Positions 34,358-42,403 of a stretch of DNA of 58,921 bases are shown piece by piece (the stretch's first letter is position 1; the number at the start of each line of letters is the position of its first letter). Location of the stretch: positions 1-58,921 of the forward strand of contig JAYPVG010000022.1 of the NCBI GenBank assembly GCA_038134485.1. The letters run 5' to 3'. This DNA is from NORP240 sp038134485 (GTDB taxonomy: Bacteria > Pseudomonadota > Gammaproteobacteria > Pseudomonadales > Pseudohongiellaceae). The notes beneath the pieces are model-generated. The model did no database searches and was not told the origin of the DNA. It saw nothing but the letters and a program-made list of their open reading frames with translations. Made by a program: the position numbers and the translations under genes.

Positions 34358-35113
34358 ATGGAAAATTTAAACGACGAAAAGATCCAGAAGGTATTGGCTC
34401 GTGCCGGATTTGGTTCGCGTCGTGAAATGGAGCGGTGGATCTCTGCTGGAAGGGTTAAGGTCAACGGTCGCGTGGCAATTCTGGGTGATCGGGTCGATAA
34501 CACTGACCGCATTCTGGTCGATGGCAAGAAACTGGCACCCCGCGGGAAGGAGCAGAGTCGTTGCCGAGTGCTGCTCTACAATAAGCCGGAAGGAGAGATT
34601 TGTACCCGTCATGATCCGGAAGGGCGTCCTACTGTGTTTGATCGTTTGCCCCGATTGAAACACGGCAGATGGATTGCCGTAGGTCGGCTAGATTACAACA
34701 CGGGAGGTCTGCTTCTATTTACTAATGACGGAGAGCTGGCAAATGCGTTAATGCATCCGAGTTCACAGATTGACAGGGAATATGCTGTCCGTGTGATGGG
34801 GGAGGTCACTCCGCAGTTGGTTCAGCAAATGCATCAGGGGGTGGAACTGGATGGCCACCTTTGCCGTTTCACCGATGTCCAGCATTATGGTGGTGAGGGG
34901 GTTAATCAGTGGTATCACGTAGTAATCATGGAGGGGCGTAATCGCGAGGTCCGGCGCCTTTGGGAATCACAGGGACTCCAGATCAGTCGGCTCAAGCGGG
35001 TTCGATTCGGCCCTATCTTTATCCCCAGTAATGTTACCCGGGGAAAATTTCAGGAGCTCTCGTCGGCTGAAATCGAGAAGCTACGCAAGGCAGTGGGTGA
35101 CCCCAAGCTCTGA
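34358..35113 (+). CDS. rluB: 23S rRNA pseudouridine synthase B
   Basis: RluB makes pseudouridine 2605 in 23S rRNA. An S4 RNA-binding domain covers about 5-65 (KIQKVLARAGFGSRREMERWI). The catalytic Asp is in VGRLDYNTGGLLLFTNDG. I chose the ATG at 34358 (MENLNDEKIQKVL, 251 residues). A GTG at 34307, overlapping the scpB stop, would add 17 residues. It follows scpB closely as in many bacteria and converges on yciK. Confidence 0.93.
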   Translation: MENLNDEKIQKVLARAGFGSRREMERWISAGRVKVNGRVAILGDRVDNTDRILVDGKKLAPRGKEQSRCRVLLYNKPEGEICTRHDPEGRPTVFDRLPRLKHGRWIAVGRLDYNTGGLLLFTNDGELANALMHPSSQIDREYAVRVMGEVTPQLVQQMHQGVELDGHLCRFTDVQHYGGEGVNQWYHVVIMEGRNREVRRLWESQGLQISRLKRVRFGPIFIPSNVTRGKFQELSSAEIEKLRKAVGDPKL

Positions 35114-35119
35114 AGCGAA

Positions 35120-35872
35120 TCAGGGATTGAAGGATCGGGCGTCGAAGGCCTGTCCATGGAACGAGTCGCCAAGCGGCCCCATCAGATAAAGGTAAACGGG
35201 CAATAGCGACTCTGGGCTCGGAACGCTGCCGGGATTTTCTGCTGGATAGGCGGCGGCGCGCATTCGGGTTCGCGTGCCACCGGGATTGAGGCTATTGACT
35301 CTTATGGTGGTGGTGTTCGCCAACTCATCGGCGAGAACCTGCATCAACCCTTCTACTGCGAACTTGGTTATGCTGTAGGCGCCCCAATAGGCACGGCCCT
35401 GACGACCAACGCTGGAGGCGGTAAACAGTATACGCCCGGATGGGGAACGACCAAGCGCTGGCAGCAGAGCTCGCGTCAGCAGGAATGCGGCGCTCACATT
35501 GACCTGAACAAGTTGCTGCCAATCTTTGTAAGGGTAGTGTTCAATAGGGCTGCGTGGCCCTAATTGCGCGGCGTTGTGGATAAGACCATCCAGGCAGGGA
35601 AATTGCTCGTCTACCGATTCGGACAGAAGTTTGAATGCATCCTCGTCTCCGGTCATGAGATCTAGGGGATGTATGATGGCGGAACCCGGACTGTTTGCTT
35701 CGATTTCATCATATACTGCTTCGAGTTTGGAAAGCGTCTTGCCTGTGAGAATTACTGTGGCCCCATGGCGCGCGAAGCCAATCGCGACCGCCCGGCCGAT
35801 GCCGTCGCCAGCTCCCGTAATCAGTATGGTTTTTTGTGCAAGCAGGTTGTCCGCGGGGGAGTATTCAAACAC
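35120..35872 (-). CDS. yciK: YciK family short-chain oxidoreductase
   Basis: This 250-residue protein is a short-chain dehydrogenase. The nucleotide-binding motif is TGAGDGIGRAVA, the active-site Tyr and Lys lie in YWGAYSITKFAVEG, and NPGGTRTRMR follows. The opening MFEYSPADNLLAQKTILITG is typical of YciK. Its substrate is not known. It is the last gene of the mtaD-ubiG-mupP-yciK run, 9 bases after mupP. Confidence 0.93.
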   Translation of the reverse strand: MFEYSPADNLLAQKTILITGAGDGIGRAVAIGFARHGATVILTGKTLSKLEAVYDEIEANSPGSAIIHPLDLMTGDEDAFKLLSESVDEQFPCLDGLIHNAAQLGPRSPIEHYPYKDWQQLVQVNVSAAFLLTRALLPALGRSPSGRILFTASSVGRQGRAYWGAYSITKFAVEGLMQVLADELANTTTIRVNSLNPGGTRTRMRAAAYPAENPGSVPSPESLLPVYLYLMGPLGDSFHGQAFDARSFNP

Positions 35873-35881
35873 TTAACTTCT

Positions 35882-36577
35882 CTACGAAAATTTAAGAATG
35901 GTTAGCAGATTTTCAAGTTCGTTTACCGAGCTGATCGCAAAATCAGCTGGCCATTCCGCAACTGTTGAATTGGGATTCAGGTAGCCGTAAGTCGCCGCGA
36001 TAGCGATGATATCGGCATTCTTTGCTGCCTGCATGTCTCGAATGTGATCACCAACATACACCGTACGTTCCGGCGCTCGATCAAGTTGCTGGCAGGCGAG
36101 GAGCAGAGACTCCGGATCTGGTTTACGCAAGGTGACATGCTCTGGACAGACCAGGCTGCGACAGCGGTCCAGCAACTTTAAATTCTCCAGCAGCCGAAGG
36201 CTGTACTTTTCAGGTTTGTTGGTAACGATCCCCCAGGGGATTGTGGAATTTTCCAGCTTGTTCAGTAGTGATAAAACTCCTGGATACGGCCTTGCAGCAG
36301 TTCGATCCAGCTGCAGGTAGTAAAGATCCAGCAATTGCTCAAGTCTGAGATCAAATTGGGAATCTGTCTTCTCCAGGTTAAAGGCCAGCGTAACGAGGGC
36401 GCGGGCGCCGTCGGAAACTGTTTGATGAATTCGTTCGCTCGCAATTTTGGGCAGGTTTTGCTGCTCCAGCATCGTGTCCAATACCTGCTTGAAGTCCGCA
36501 GCGGTGTCGATCAAGGTGCCGTCCAGGTCGAATAGAACACATTCGATTCCTGTGTCAATCAGAGTAGGGGCAATCAT
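35882..36577 (-). CDS. mupP: HAD phosphatase, probably N-acetylmuramic acid 6-phosphate phosphatase
   Basis: The HAD motif I is DLDGTLIDTAADF, with nucleophile Asp17 and Asp19. Motif II is the GIVTNKPEKYS region, and motif III-IV is RKPDPESLLLACQQ with VGDHIRDMQAAKNA. Length is 231 residues. By sequence it could be called phosphoglycolate phosphatase (Gph). The setting between ubiG and yciK is that of MupP, the cell-wall recycling phosphatase of Pseudomonas, so I favour MupP. It overlaps ubiG by 4 bases. Confidence 0.82.
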   Translation of the reverse strand: MIAPTLIDTGIECVLFDLDGTLIDTAADFKQVLDTMLEQQNLPKIASERIHQTVSDGARALVTLAFNLEKTDSQFDLRLEQLLDLYYLQLDRTAARPYPGVLSLLNKLENSTIPWGIVTNKPEKYSLRLLENLKLLDRCRSLVCPEHVTLRKPDPESLLLACQQLDRAPERTVYVGDHIRDMQAAKNADIIAIAATYGYLNPNSTVAEWPADFAISSVNELENLLTILKFS

Positions 36578-37290
36578 TGATTTTGCCGATGCGGATCGGT
36601 CTTGCGATAGTAAGCGAGGTAATTTACGTCAAGGCTTTTCTGCAGGAAATAATTCCGCGTGAGCGGATTGTATCCCATGCCTACCTGGTCATGGAGGTCG
36701 AGTCCCGCGTCACGACACCAAAGGGCAAGTTCTGACGGCTTGATAAATTTCTTGTACTCGTGAGTCCCCCTCGGTAATAGATTCAGCACGTATTCCGCGC
36801 CGACGATTGCAAACAGGTAGGATTTTGGGTTGCGATTGATTGTAGAAAAGAAAACCAGGCCACCGGGTTTAAGTAATTGCTCACAGGCTCGTACTATAGC
36901 CGCTGGCGACGGGACGTGCTCCAGCATTTCCAGACAGGTTATTACGTCGAACGATTCTGGAGTTTCAGCCGCAAAGTCCTCCGTCGGGATTTTGCGGTAA
37001 TCGATTTCGAGGCCGCTCTCAAGTTGGTGTAGCTTGGCTACTGCAAGGGGTGCATCAGCCATGTCGATGGCAGTAACGTGGGCACCGTGATGAGCCATCG
37101 ACTCAGACAAGAGACCGCCTCCGCAGCCAACATCCAACACTTTCTTGCCGGCCAGGTTGGTAACCTGGCTAATGTAATTCATGCGCAGAGGATTTATGTC
37201 ATGCAGAGGCTTAAATTCGCTGTTGGGGTCCCACCAACGAGACGCAAGAGCCTCGAATTTTCTAATTTCCAATTCGTCAATGTTATTCAT
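36574..37290 (-). CDS. ubiG: Ubiquinone biosynthesis O-methyltransferase
   Basis: UbiG performs both O-methylations in ubiquinone synthesis. The SAM-binding motif is VLDVGCGGGLLSESMAHHG. The N-terminus FEALASRWWDPNSEFKPLHDINPLRMNYI is diagnostic. I chose the ATG at 37290 (MNNIDELEIRKFEAL, 238 residues), which matches the family; a GTG at 37305 would add 5 residues. It overlaps the end of mtaD by 8 bases. Confidence 0.95.
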   Translation of the reverse strand: MNNIDELEIRKFEALASRWWDPNSEFKPLHDINPLRMNYISQVTNLAGKKVLDVGCGGGLLSESMAHHGAHVTAIDMADAPLAVAKLHQLESGLEIDYRKIPTEDFAAETPESFDVITCLEMLEHVPSPAAIVRACEQLLKPGGLVFFSTINRNPKSYLFAIVGAEYVLNLLPRGTHEYKKFIKPSELALWCRDAGLDLHDQVGMGYNPLTRNYFLQKSLDVNYLAYYRKTDPHRQNQ

Positions 37291-38623
37291 TGTCTGCGCC
37301 ACCAATTCTCTGTTGCCATAAAGCCGCGGTGTCCTGCAGTGCCCGGTATTCCATAGTAGTCAATTGTCCTTGCTTCAGAACGGATTTTCCGCCAATCCAG
37401 ACATCCGAAACCTGCGATGCCTGAGTATTGTAAACGAGGTGCGAAACCGGATTGTATTGGGGGAAAGAATGTAGCGCGTCAAGCCTGACCGCGGTCAGAT
37501 CAGCGAATTTACCCGGCTCGATGCTGCCTATACTATCCTCCAGCCCAAGTGCCCGCGCGCCGTTAATGGTTGCCAGTTCGAGGGCCTGGTGCGCCGGCAG
37601 AGTGCTGGCATCTTCGGATACGCCCTTGGCCAGCAGCGCTGCTGTTTTCATTTCTGAAATCATGTCCAGGTCATTGTTGCTGGCGCAGCCGTCCGTCCCC
37701 AGCGCCACGTTGATCCCGGATTGCAGAAGCCTGCCTACTGGGCAGAAACCGCTTGCGAGCTTGAGATTAGACTCCGGACAATGTACTACGTGCGCGCCCA
37801 TTTTGCGGATCAGGTCCAGTTCCTCTGCCAGCAGCTGGGTGGCGTGGACGCACACCATTCGAGGGCTCAGCAAGCCAAGATCGGCCAGTCTTTGTAATGG
37901 CCGCTTGCCGGTTTTTTGCAACGCTTCTTCAACTTCTGCAAGAGTTTCATGGACGTGCATGTGAATCGGGATATCCAGTTCGTCTGCCAGAGTCAATATC
38001 TTTCTCAGTGGAGCATCCGAAATCGTATAAGGAGCGTGAGGACCGAAAGCAGTATAGACAAGTTCGCTATTTCGGTAGGTGTCATGCAGTTCAGTTGCTT
38101 TGAAAATATATTCATCAGGGTTTTGTGCCCAGATGGTTGGAAAGTCCAGCACCGGACTGCTTAGCTGAACGCGCATATTTGCACTGGTGGCAACTCGGGC
38201 AACAGCATCGGGAAAGAAATACATGTCGGCAAAACAGGTGGTGCCTCCGCGAAGCATTTCAGCGACTGCCAGTTCCGTACCCTGATAGACGAACTCTTCA
38301 CTGACAAACCTGCTTTCCAAAGGCCAGATATGCTCTTCAAGCCAGTTTTGCAGCGGCATGTCATCAGCTATACCCCGAAATAGACTCATTGCCGCATGGC
38401 CGTGAGAATTGATCAGGCCTGGTATGAGCACGTGGTGCGAAAGATCCACCCTGTTGGCTTCGGGGAAGCGCCGCTGGGCTTCGTCTGTGGGCATGATTGC
38501 CTGAATCCGCTTGTTGCCAACAAGCACCGTATGATCGGCCAGCATGACACCTTCCGGTACCACCGGTATCACCCAGCGGGCACTTATCAGCAACTCTATT
38601 TCGGGCTCTAAAACAGGATTCAT
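37283..38623 (-). CDS. mtaD: 5-methylthioadenosine / S-adenosylhomocysteine deaminase family amidohydrolase
   Basis: This metal-dependent amidohydrolase of the TRZ/ATZ family deaminates methylthioadenosine or S-adenosylhomocysteine. Metal-site motifs are LINSHGHAAMS, HMHVHETL, ESNLKLASGF and LGTDGCASNNDLDM. I chose the ATG at 38623 (MNPVLEPEIELL, 446 residues); the frame continues 31 codons upstream without family match. It lies next to ubiG, so disposal of the SAH made by methyltransferases is a sensible role. It is divergent from gyrA. Confidence 0.92.
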   Translation of the reverse strand: MNPVLEPEIELLISARWVIPVVPEGVMLADHTVLVGNKRIQAIMPTDEAQRRFPEANRVDLSHHVLIPGLINSHGHAAMSLFRGIADDMPLQNWLEEHIWPLESRFVSEEFVYQGTELAVAEMLRGGTTCFADMYFFPDAVARVATSANMRVQLSSPVLDFPTIWAQNPDEYIFKATELHDTYRNSELVYTAFGPHAPYTISDAPLRKILTLADELDIPIHMHVHETLAEVEEALQKTGKRPLQRLADLGLLSPRMVCVHATQLLAEELDLIRKMGAHVVHCPESNLKLASGFCPVGRLLQSGINVALGTDGCASNNDLDMISEMKTAALLAKGVSEDASTLPAHQALELATINGARALGLEDSIGSIEPGKFADLTAVRLDALHSFPQYNPVSHLVYNTQASQVSDVWIGGKSVLKQGQLTTMEYRALQDTAALWQQRIGGADNE

Positions 38624-38743
38624 TTTTAGTGACTCAGACCGGACTCTGAGGAGGACACGATTATACCTTCTGACGGTAAAAATAGCTTGGTCAAATTGCG
38701 CTCCTTCCGATTCCAAAAACTAATTGATTAGAATAGAAAATTT

Positions 38744-38753
38744 NNNNNNNNNN
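38744..38753. other. Assembly gap (10 Ns)
   Basis: Ten undetermined bases lie between mtaD and gyrA. The round number suggests a placeholder rather than a measured length. Confidence 0.95.
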
Positions 38754-38779
38754 TGGTGATTGATGCTATTTTGGCTGTA

Positions 38780-38817
38780 AAACAAGGCCTATTTGTGTTA
38801 CCATTTCGACCTTGTTT
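38780..38817. repeat. Inverted repeat upstream of gyrA
   Basis: Perfect 8-bp arms AAACAAGG (38780-38787) and CCTTGTTT (38810-38817) are separated by 22 bases, about 140 bases before gyrA. It could be an operator or an mRNA leader hairpin. No U tract follows. Confidence 0.35.
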
Positions 38818-38954
38818 AAGGGCGGAATAATATCTTGCTGACACCACGATTTTGTAGCTCATCCAAACCCGTATCGACGTCCAAAAAACACTACGCTACA
38901 GCCCAAAATCAATTAACTCGCTGCTACCTTAACACATGAGGATGACGGAGGTTT

Positions 38955-41528
38955 ATGTCTGAATTTGCCAAACAGGTTTCTCCAGTAGCACTGGAAAGCG
39001 AGATGCGGGAGTCGTACCTTGCGTACGCTATGAGCGTTATCGTCGGTCGCGCACTGCCCGACGTGCGAGACGGATTAAAACCTGTACATCGGCGAGTGCT
39101 GTTCGCAATGAACGTACTTTCCAATGACTACAACAAGCCCTATAAAAAGTCAGCTCGAGTCGTTGGCGATGTGATCGGTAAGTACCATCCACACGGCGAC
39201 AACGCTGCCTATGACACCATCGTTCGAATGGCCCAGAATTTTTCCCTGCGCTATCCGCTAATTGACGGGCAGGGCAACTTCGGTTCGGTAGATGGTGATG
39301 CGGCAGCCGCCATGCGATACACGGAAATACGCATGGCCAAGATCGCCCACGATCTCTTGGCGGATCTGGACAAGGAAACGGTCGACTTCTCCGATAACTA
39401 CGATGGTACCGAGCAGATTCCTGACGTCCTGCCCACGCAAATTCCCAATCTGCTAGTAAACGGGTCTTCTGGTATCGCTGTGGGCATGGCTACTAATGTG
39501 CCACCCCATAACCTGACCGAGGTGGTAAATGCCTGTATTGCCTTGCTCGACGATCCTGAAATCGAGCTCGAGGCCATCATGGAACATATCCAGGGGCCAG
39601 ATTTTCCTACCGGCGCCATTATTAATGGCCGTGCCGGGATCGTGCAGGCCTATCGTACCGGACGCGGGCGCATATACGTTCGTGCCAAAGCGCAGATCAT
39701 TGAAGATGAGAAGACCGGTAAGGCCTCGATAATTGTGACTGAAATTCCGTACCAGCTGAATAAAGCCAGGTTAATCGAGCGAATAGCAGAACTGGTGAAA
39801 GAGAAAAAACTGGAGGGAATTACTGAGCTGCGAGATGAATCCGACAAGGATGGCATGCGCATTGTTATCGAGCTGCGTAAGGGGGAGGTGCCAGACGTCA
39901 TTCTCAACAACCTGTACGCTCATACTCAGATGCAGTCGGTATTCGGTATCAACATGGTGGCACTGGTAGATGGCCAGCCGCGCGTGTTAAACCTCAAGGA
40001 AAGTCTGGATGCTTTCGTTCGCCACCGCCGGGAGGTGGTCACCCGTCGAACCCGTTACCTGCTGCGTAAGGCGCGTGAGCGAGGCCATGTCCTGGAAGGG
40101 CTCGCCGTGGCGCTGGCCAACATTGATGCAGTGATCGAGTTGATTAAAAGCTCTCCCAGTTCGGCCGAGGCGAAACAGAAACTATTGCAACGGGCCTGGC
40201 ATTCGGAAAGCGTACTTAAAATGCTTGGCGAAGCTGGTGCCGACGCGTGTCGACCAGAAGAATTGGATTCGCAGTATGGCATTCGCGATGACGAGTACTA
40301 CCTGTCTCCGGAACAGGCCCAGGCAATACTGGAATTGAGGCTGCATCGTCTCACCGGTCTGGAGCATGAAAAGCTTATTAACGACTACCAGGAGTTGCTG
40401 GTACAAATTGCGGACTACATCGATATTCTCGCTAATGAGCCGCGTCTGCTGGCAGTGGTAAGAGCAGAACTGGAAGACGTTCGTCAGAGTTATGGTGATG
40501 AGCGACGCACAGAAATCGTCGAATCCCAGCAAGACCTGACAGTAGAAGACCTGATAACAGAAGAAGATCGTGTTGTAACCATTTCACAGACCGGATACGC
40601 AAAATCACAGCCGCTGACGGACTATCGTGCTCAGCGCCGCGGTGGAATGGGTAAGGCGGCGGCCTCGGTAAAGGAAGAGGATTTCGTCGAGCAATTACTG
40701 GTCGCGAATACCCATGACACACTGCTGTGCTTCAGCAGTGCCGGTAAGGTCTACTGGCTGAAAGTGTTTCAGATTCCGCTGGCGTCACGGACTTCGCGGG
40801 GCAAGCCGATAATCAATATATTGCCTCTCGATGAGGGCGAGCAGATTACCAGCCTGCTGCCAATCAAAGAATTTTCTGAAGATCGTTTCGTGTTCATGGC
40901 AACGGCCAGTGGCACTGTCAAGAAAACCGAACTGATAAATTTTTCACGACCTCGCAGTGTTGGCTTAAAAGCGCTCGAGCTGGAAGAGGGCGACGTTCTT
41001 GTTGGCACTGCTATTACTGATGGCGAACAGGACGTCATGTTGGTGAGCAGTAGCGGCAAGACCATTCGTTTTAACGAAGGTGATGTTCGACCTATGGGCC
41101 GCACTGCACGCGGTGTACGAGGTATCCGCTTGACAGCGGAACATCGAATGATTTCGCTCATCATCCCCGAAGCTGATAAACAGATTTTGTTGGTCAGTGA
41201 AAATGGGTATGGGAAACGTACCCGAGTAGAAGAATTTCCTGTGTACGGTCGTGGTGGGCAGGGAGTGATCGGTATTCAGGCAAGTACTCGTAATGGGGCT
41301 GTCGTGGGCGCGTCCCAGGTTTCCGATAGTGATGAAATCATGTTGATCTCGGATAAAGGCACACTGGTAAGAACCCGTGTCGACGAGGTGTCTGTTCAGG
41401 GGCGCAACACTCAGGGCGTACGATTGATCAAATTGAAAACCGAGGAACGTCTGGTAGGACTGGAACGGGTCGATGAACCGACAGATTCGGACCACGACAA
41501 CGAAATTGCCGAGAGCAATGGCGACTGA
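38955..41528 (+). CDS. gyrA: DNA gyrase subunit A
   Basis: GyrA breaks and rejoins DNA in the gyrase heterotetramer. The active-site Tyr122 is in AAMRYTEIRM. The C-terminal beta-pinwheel carries the GyrA box QRRGGMG. In the quinolone-determining region, HPHGDNAAYDTIVRM places Asn at position 83 (Ser in E. coli, Thr in Pseudomonas) and Asp at 87. The protein has 857 residues and GGAGG 3-4 bases before the ATG. It overlaps pheA by 11 bases. Confidence 0.97.
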   Translation: MSEFAKQVSPVALESEMRESYLAYAMSVIVGRALPDVRDGLKPVHRRVLFAMNVLSNDYNKPYKKSARVVGDVIGKYHPHGDNAAYDTIVRMAQNFSLRYPLIDGQGNFGSVDGDAAAAMRYTEIRMAKIAHDLLADLDKETVDFSDNYDGTEQIPDVLPTQIPNLLVNGSSGIAVGMATNVPPHNLTEVVNACIALLDDPEIELEAIMEHIQGPDFPTGAIINGRAGIVQAYRTGRGRIYVRAKAQIIEDEKTGKASIIVTEIPYQLNKARLIERIAELVKEKKLEGITELRDESDKDGMRIVIELRKGEVPDVILNNLYAHTQMQSVFGINMVALVDGQPRVLNLKESLDAFVRHRREVVTRRTRYLLRKARERGHVLEGLAVALANIDAVIELIKSSPSSAEAKQKLLQRAWHSESVLKMLGEAGADACRPEELDSQYGIRDDEYYLSPEQAQAILELRLHRLTGLEHEKLINDYQELLVQIADYIDILANEPRLLAVVRAELEDVRQSYGDERRTEIVESQQDLTVEDLITEEDRVVTISQTGYAKSQPLTDYRAQRRGGMGKAAASVKEEDFVEQLLVANTHDTLLCFSSAGKVYWLKVFQIPLASRTSRGKPIINILPLDEGEQITSLLPIKEFSEDRFVFMATASGTVKKTELINFSRPRSVGLKALELEEGDVLVGTAITDGEQDVMLVSSSGKTIRFNEGDVRPMGRTARGVRGIRLTAEHRMISLIIPEADKQILLVSENGYGKRTRVEEFPVYGRGGQGVIGIQASTRNGAVVGASQVSDSDEIMLISDKGTLVRTRVDEVSVQGRNTQGVRLIKLKTEERLVGLERVDEPTDSDHDNEIAESNGD

Positions 41529-42378
41529 GCTGACAGTCAATGATGGTGCGATAGCCTTCCTCGGGCCAGCTGGCACATTTTCCCATGCTGCAGTGCTCGC
41601 CGTATTTGGGTCAGACGTTGAACTACTCGACTGCACCACCATTGACGACGTGTTCGGCGCAGTGCAGGAAGACCGCGCTCGCTACGGCGTGGTCCCGGTA
41701 GAGAATTCCACTGAGGGTGCCGTCAACAATACCCTCGATTGCCTGGTAGAAACAGCGCTCAAAATAGTCGCCGAAGTAGTGGTGCCTATCGAGCATCATT
41801 TCATGGTCAGGTCAGGCACGGACTGTGCCAACCTGCAAAAAGTGGTTTCACACAAACAGTCGTTGGCACAATGCCGTAAATGGCTGATGGCTAACTGGCC
41901 GCAACTGCGACAGGAAGAAGCAAGCAGCAACGCCGAGGCTGCCAGAATAGTTTCTCAACAGGACGGAGTGGCGGCAATCGCCGGCAGAATGGCGGCAGAT
42001 ACCTACGGGTTGGAAATCGTGTCCTCTGCCATTCAGGATCAATGCAATAACAGCACACGATTTCTCGTAATGGGAAAACACGACCGACTCCCCAGCGGTC
42101 GAGACAAGACCAGTACGCTGATCTATACGGAGAACAGGCCCGGAGCCCTGTTTCGAGTGCTCGAACCATTCGAAAAGCATCAGGTAAGCCTGACGCGCAT
42201 TGAAACGAGACCCTCCCGGAAAGAAATATGGGATTACGTGTTTTTTGTTGATTTCGAGGGGCATGAGAGCGATGCCGCAGTGCAACAGGTGTTATCGCAG
42301 TTAGGCGGGCGCACGGTCGAAGTCAAATTATTGGGATCCTACCCGGTGGCTGAAGCGTCGACAGCAAGACAAGCTTGA
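41518..42378 (+). CDS. pheA: Prephenate dehydratase without chorismate mutase domain
   Basis: This enzyme makes phenylpyruvate from prephenate. The dehydratase domain runs from IAFLGPAGTFSHAAV to NNSTRFLVMG. A regulatory ACT domain follows, with TENRPGALFRVLEPF and the phenylalanine-binding IETRPSRKEIWDYVFFVDF. The ATG at 41518 gives 286 residues. The roughly 90-residue AroQ chorismate mutase domain that precedes this in the usual gammaproteobacterial P-protein is missing: gyrA ends where it would be. Chorismate mutase must come from another gene. Confidence 0.93.
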   Translation: MATELTVNDGAIAFLGPAGTFSHAAVLAVFGSDVELLDCTTIDDVFGAVQEDRARYGVVPVENSTEGAVNNTLDCLVETALKIVAEVVVPIEHHFMVRSGTDCANLQKVVSHKQSLAQCRKWLMANWPQLRQEEASSNAEAARIVSQQDGVAAIAGRMAADTYGLEIVSSAIQDQCNNSTRFLVMGKHDRLPSGRDKTSTLIYTENRPGALFRVLEPFEKHQVSLTRIETRPSRKEIWDYVFFVDFEGHESDAAVQQVLSQLGGRTVEVKLLGSYPVAEASTARQA

Positions 42379-42403
42379 TGACGCAGTCCCGGTAGTACGC
42401 GGA

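Larger units (their letters stand above)
38624..38954. other. 331-base mtaD-gyrA divergent intergenic region with an assembly gap
   Basis: This should contain the divergent promoters of mtaD and gyrA. Ten Ns at 38744-38753 mark a scaffold gap of unknown true size, so promoter assignment is unreliable. An inverted repeat of 8-bp arms lies at 38780-38817. No gene is seen. Confidence 0.6.
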
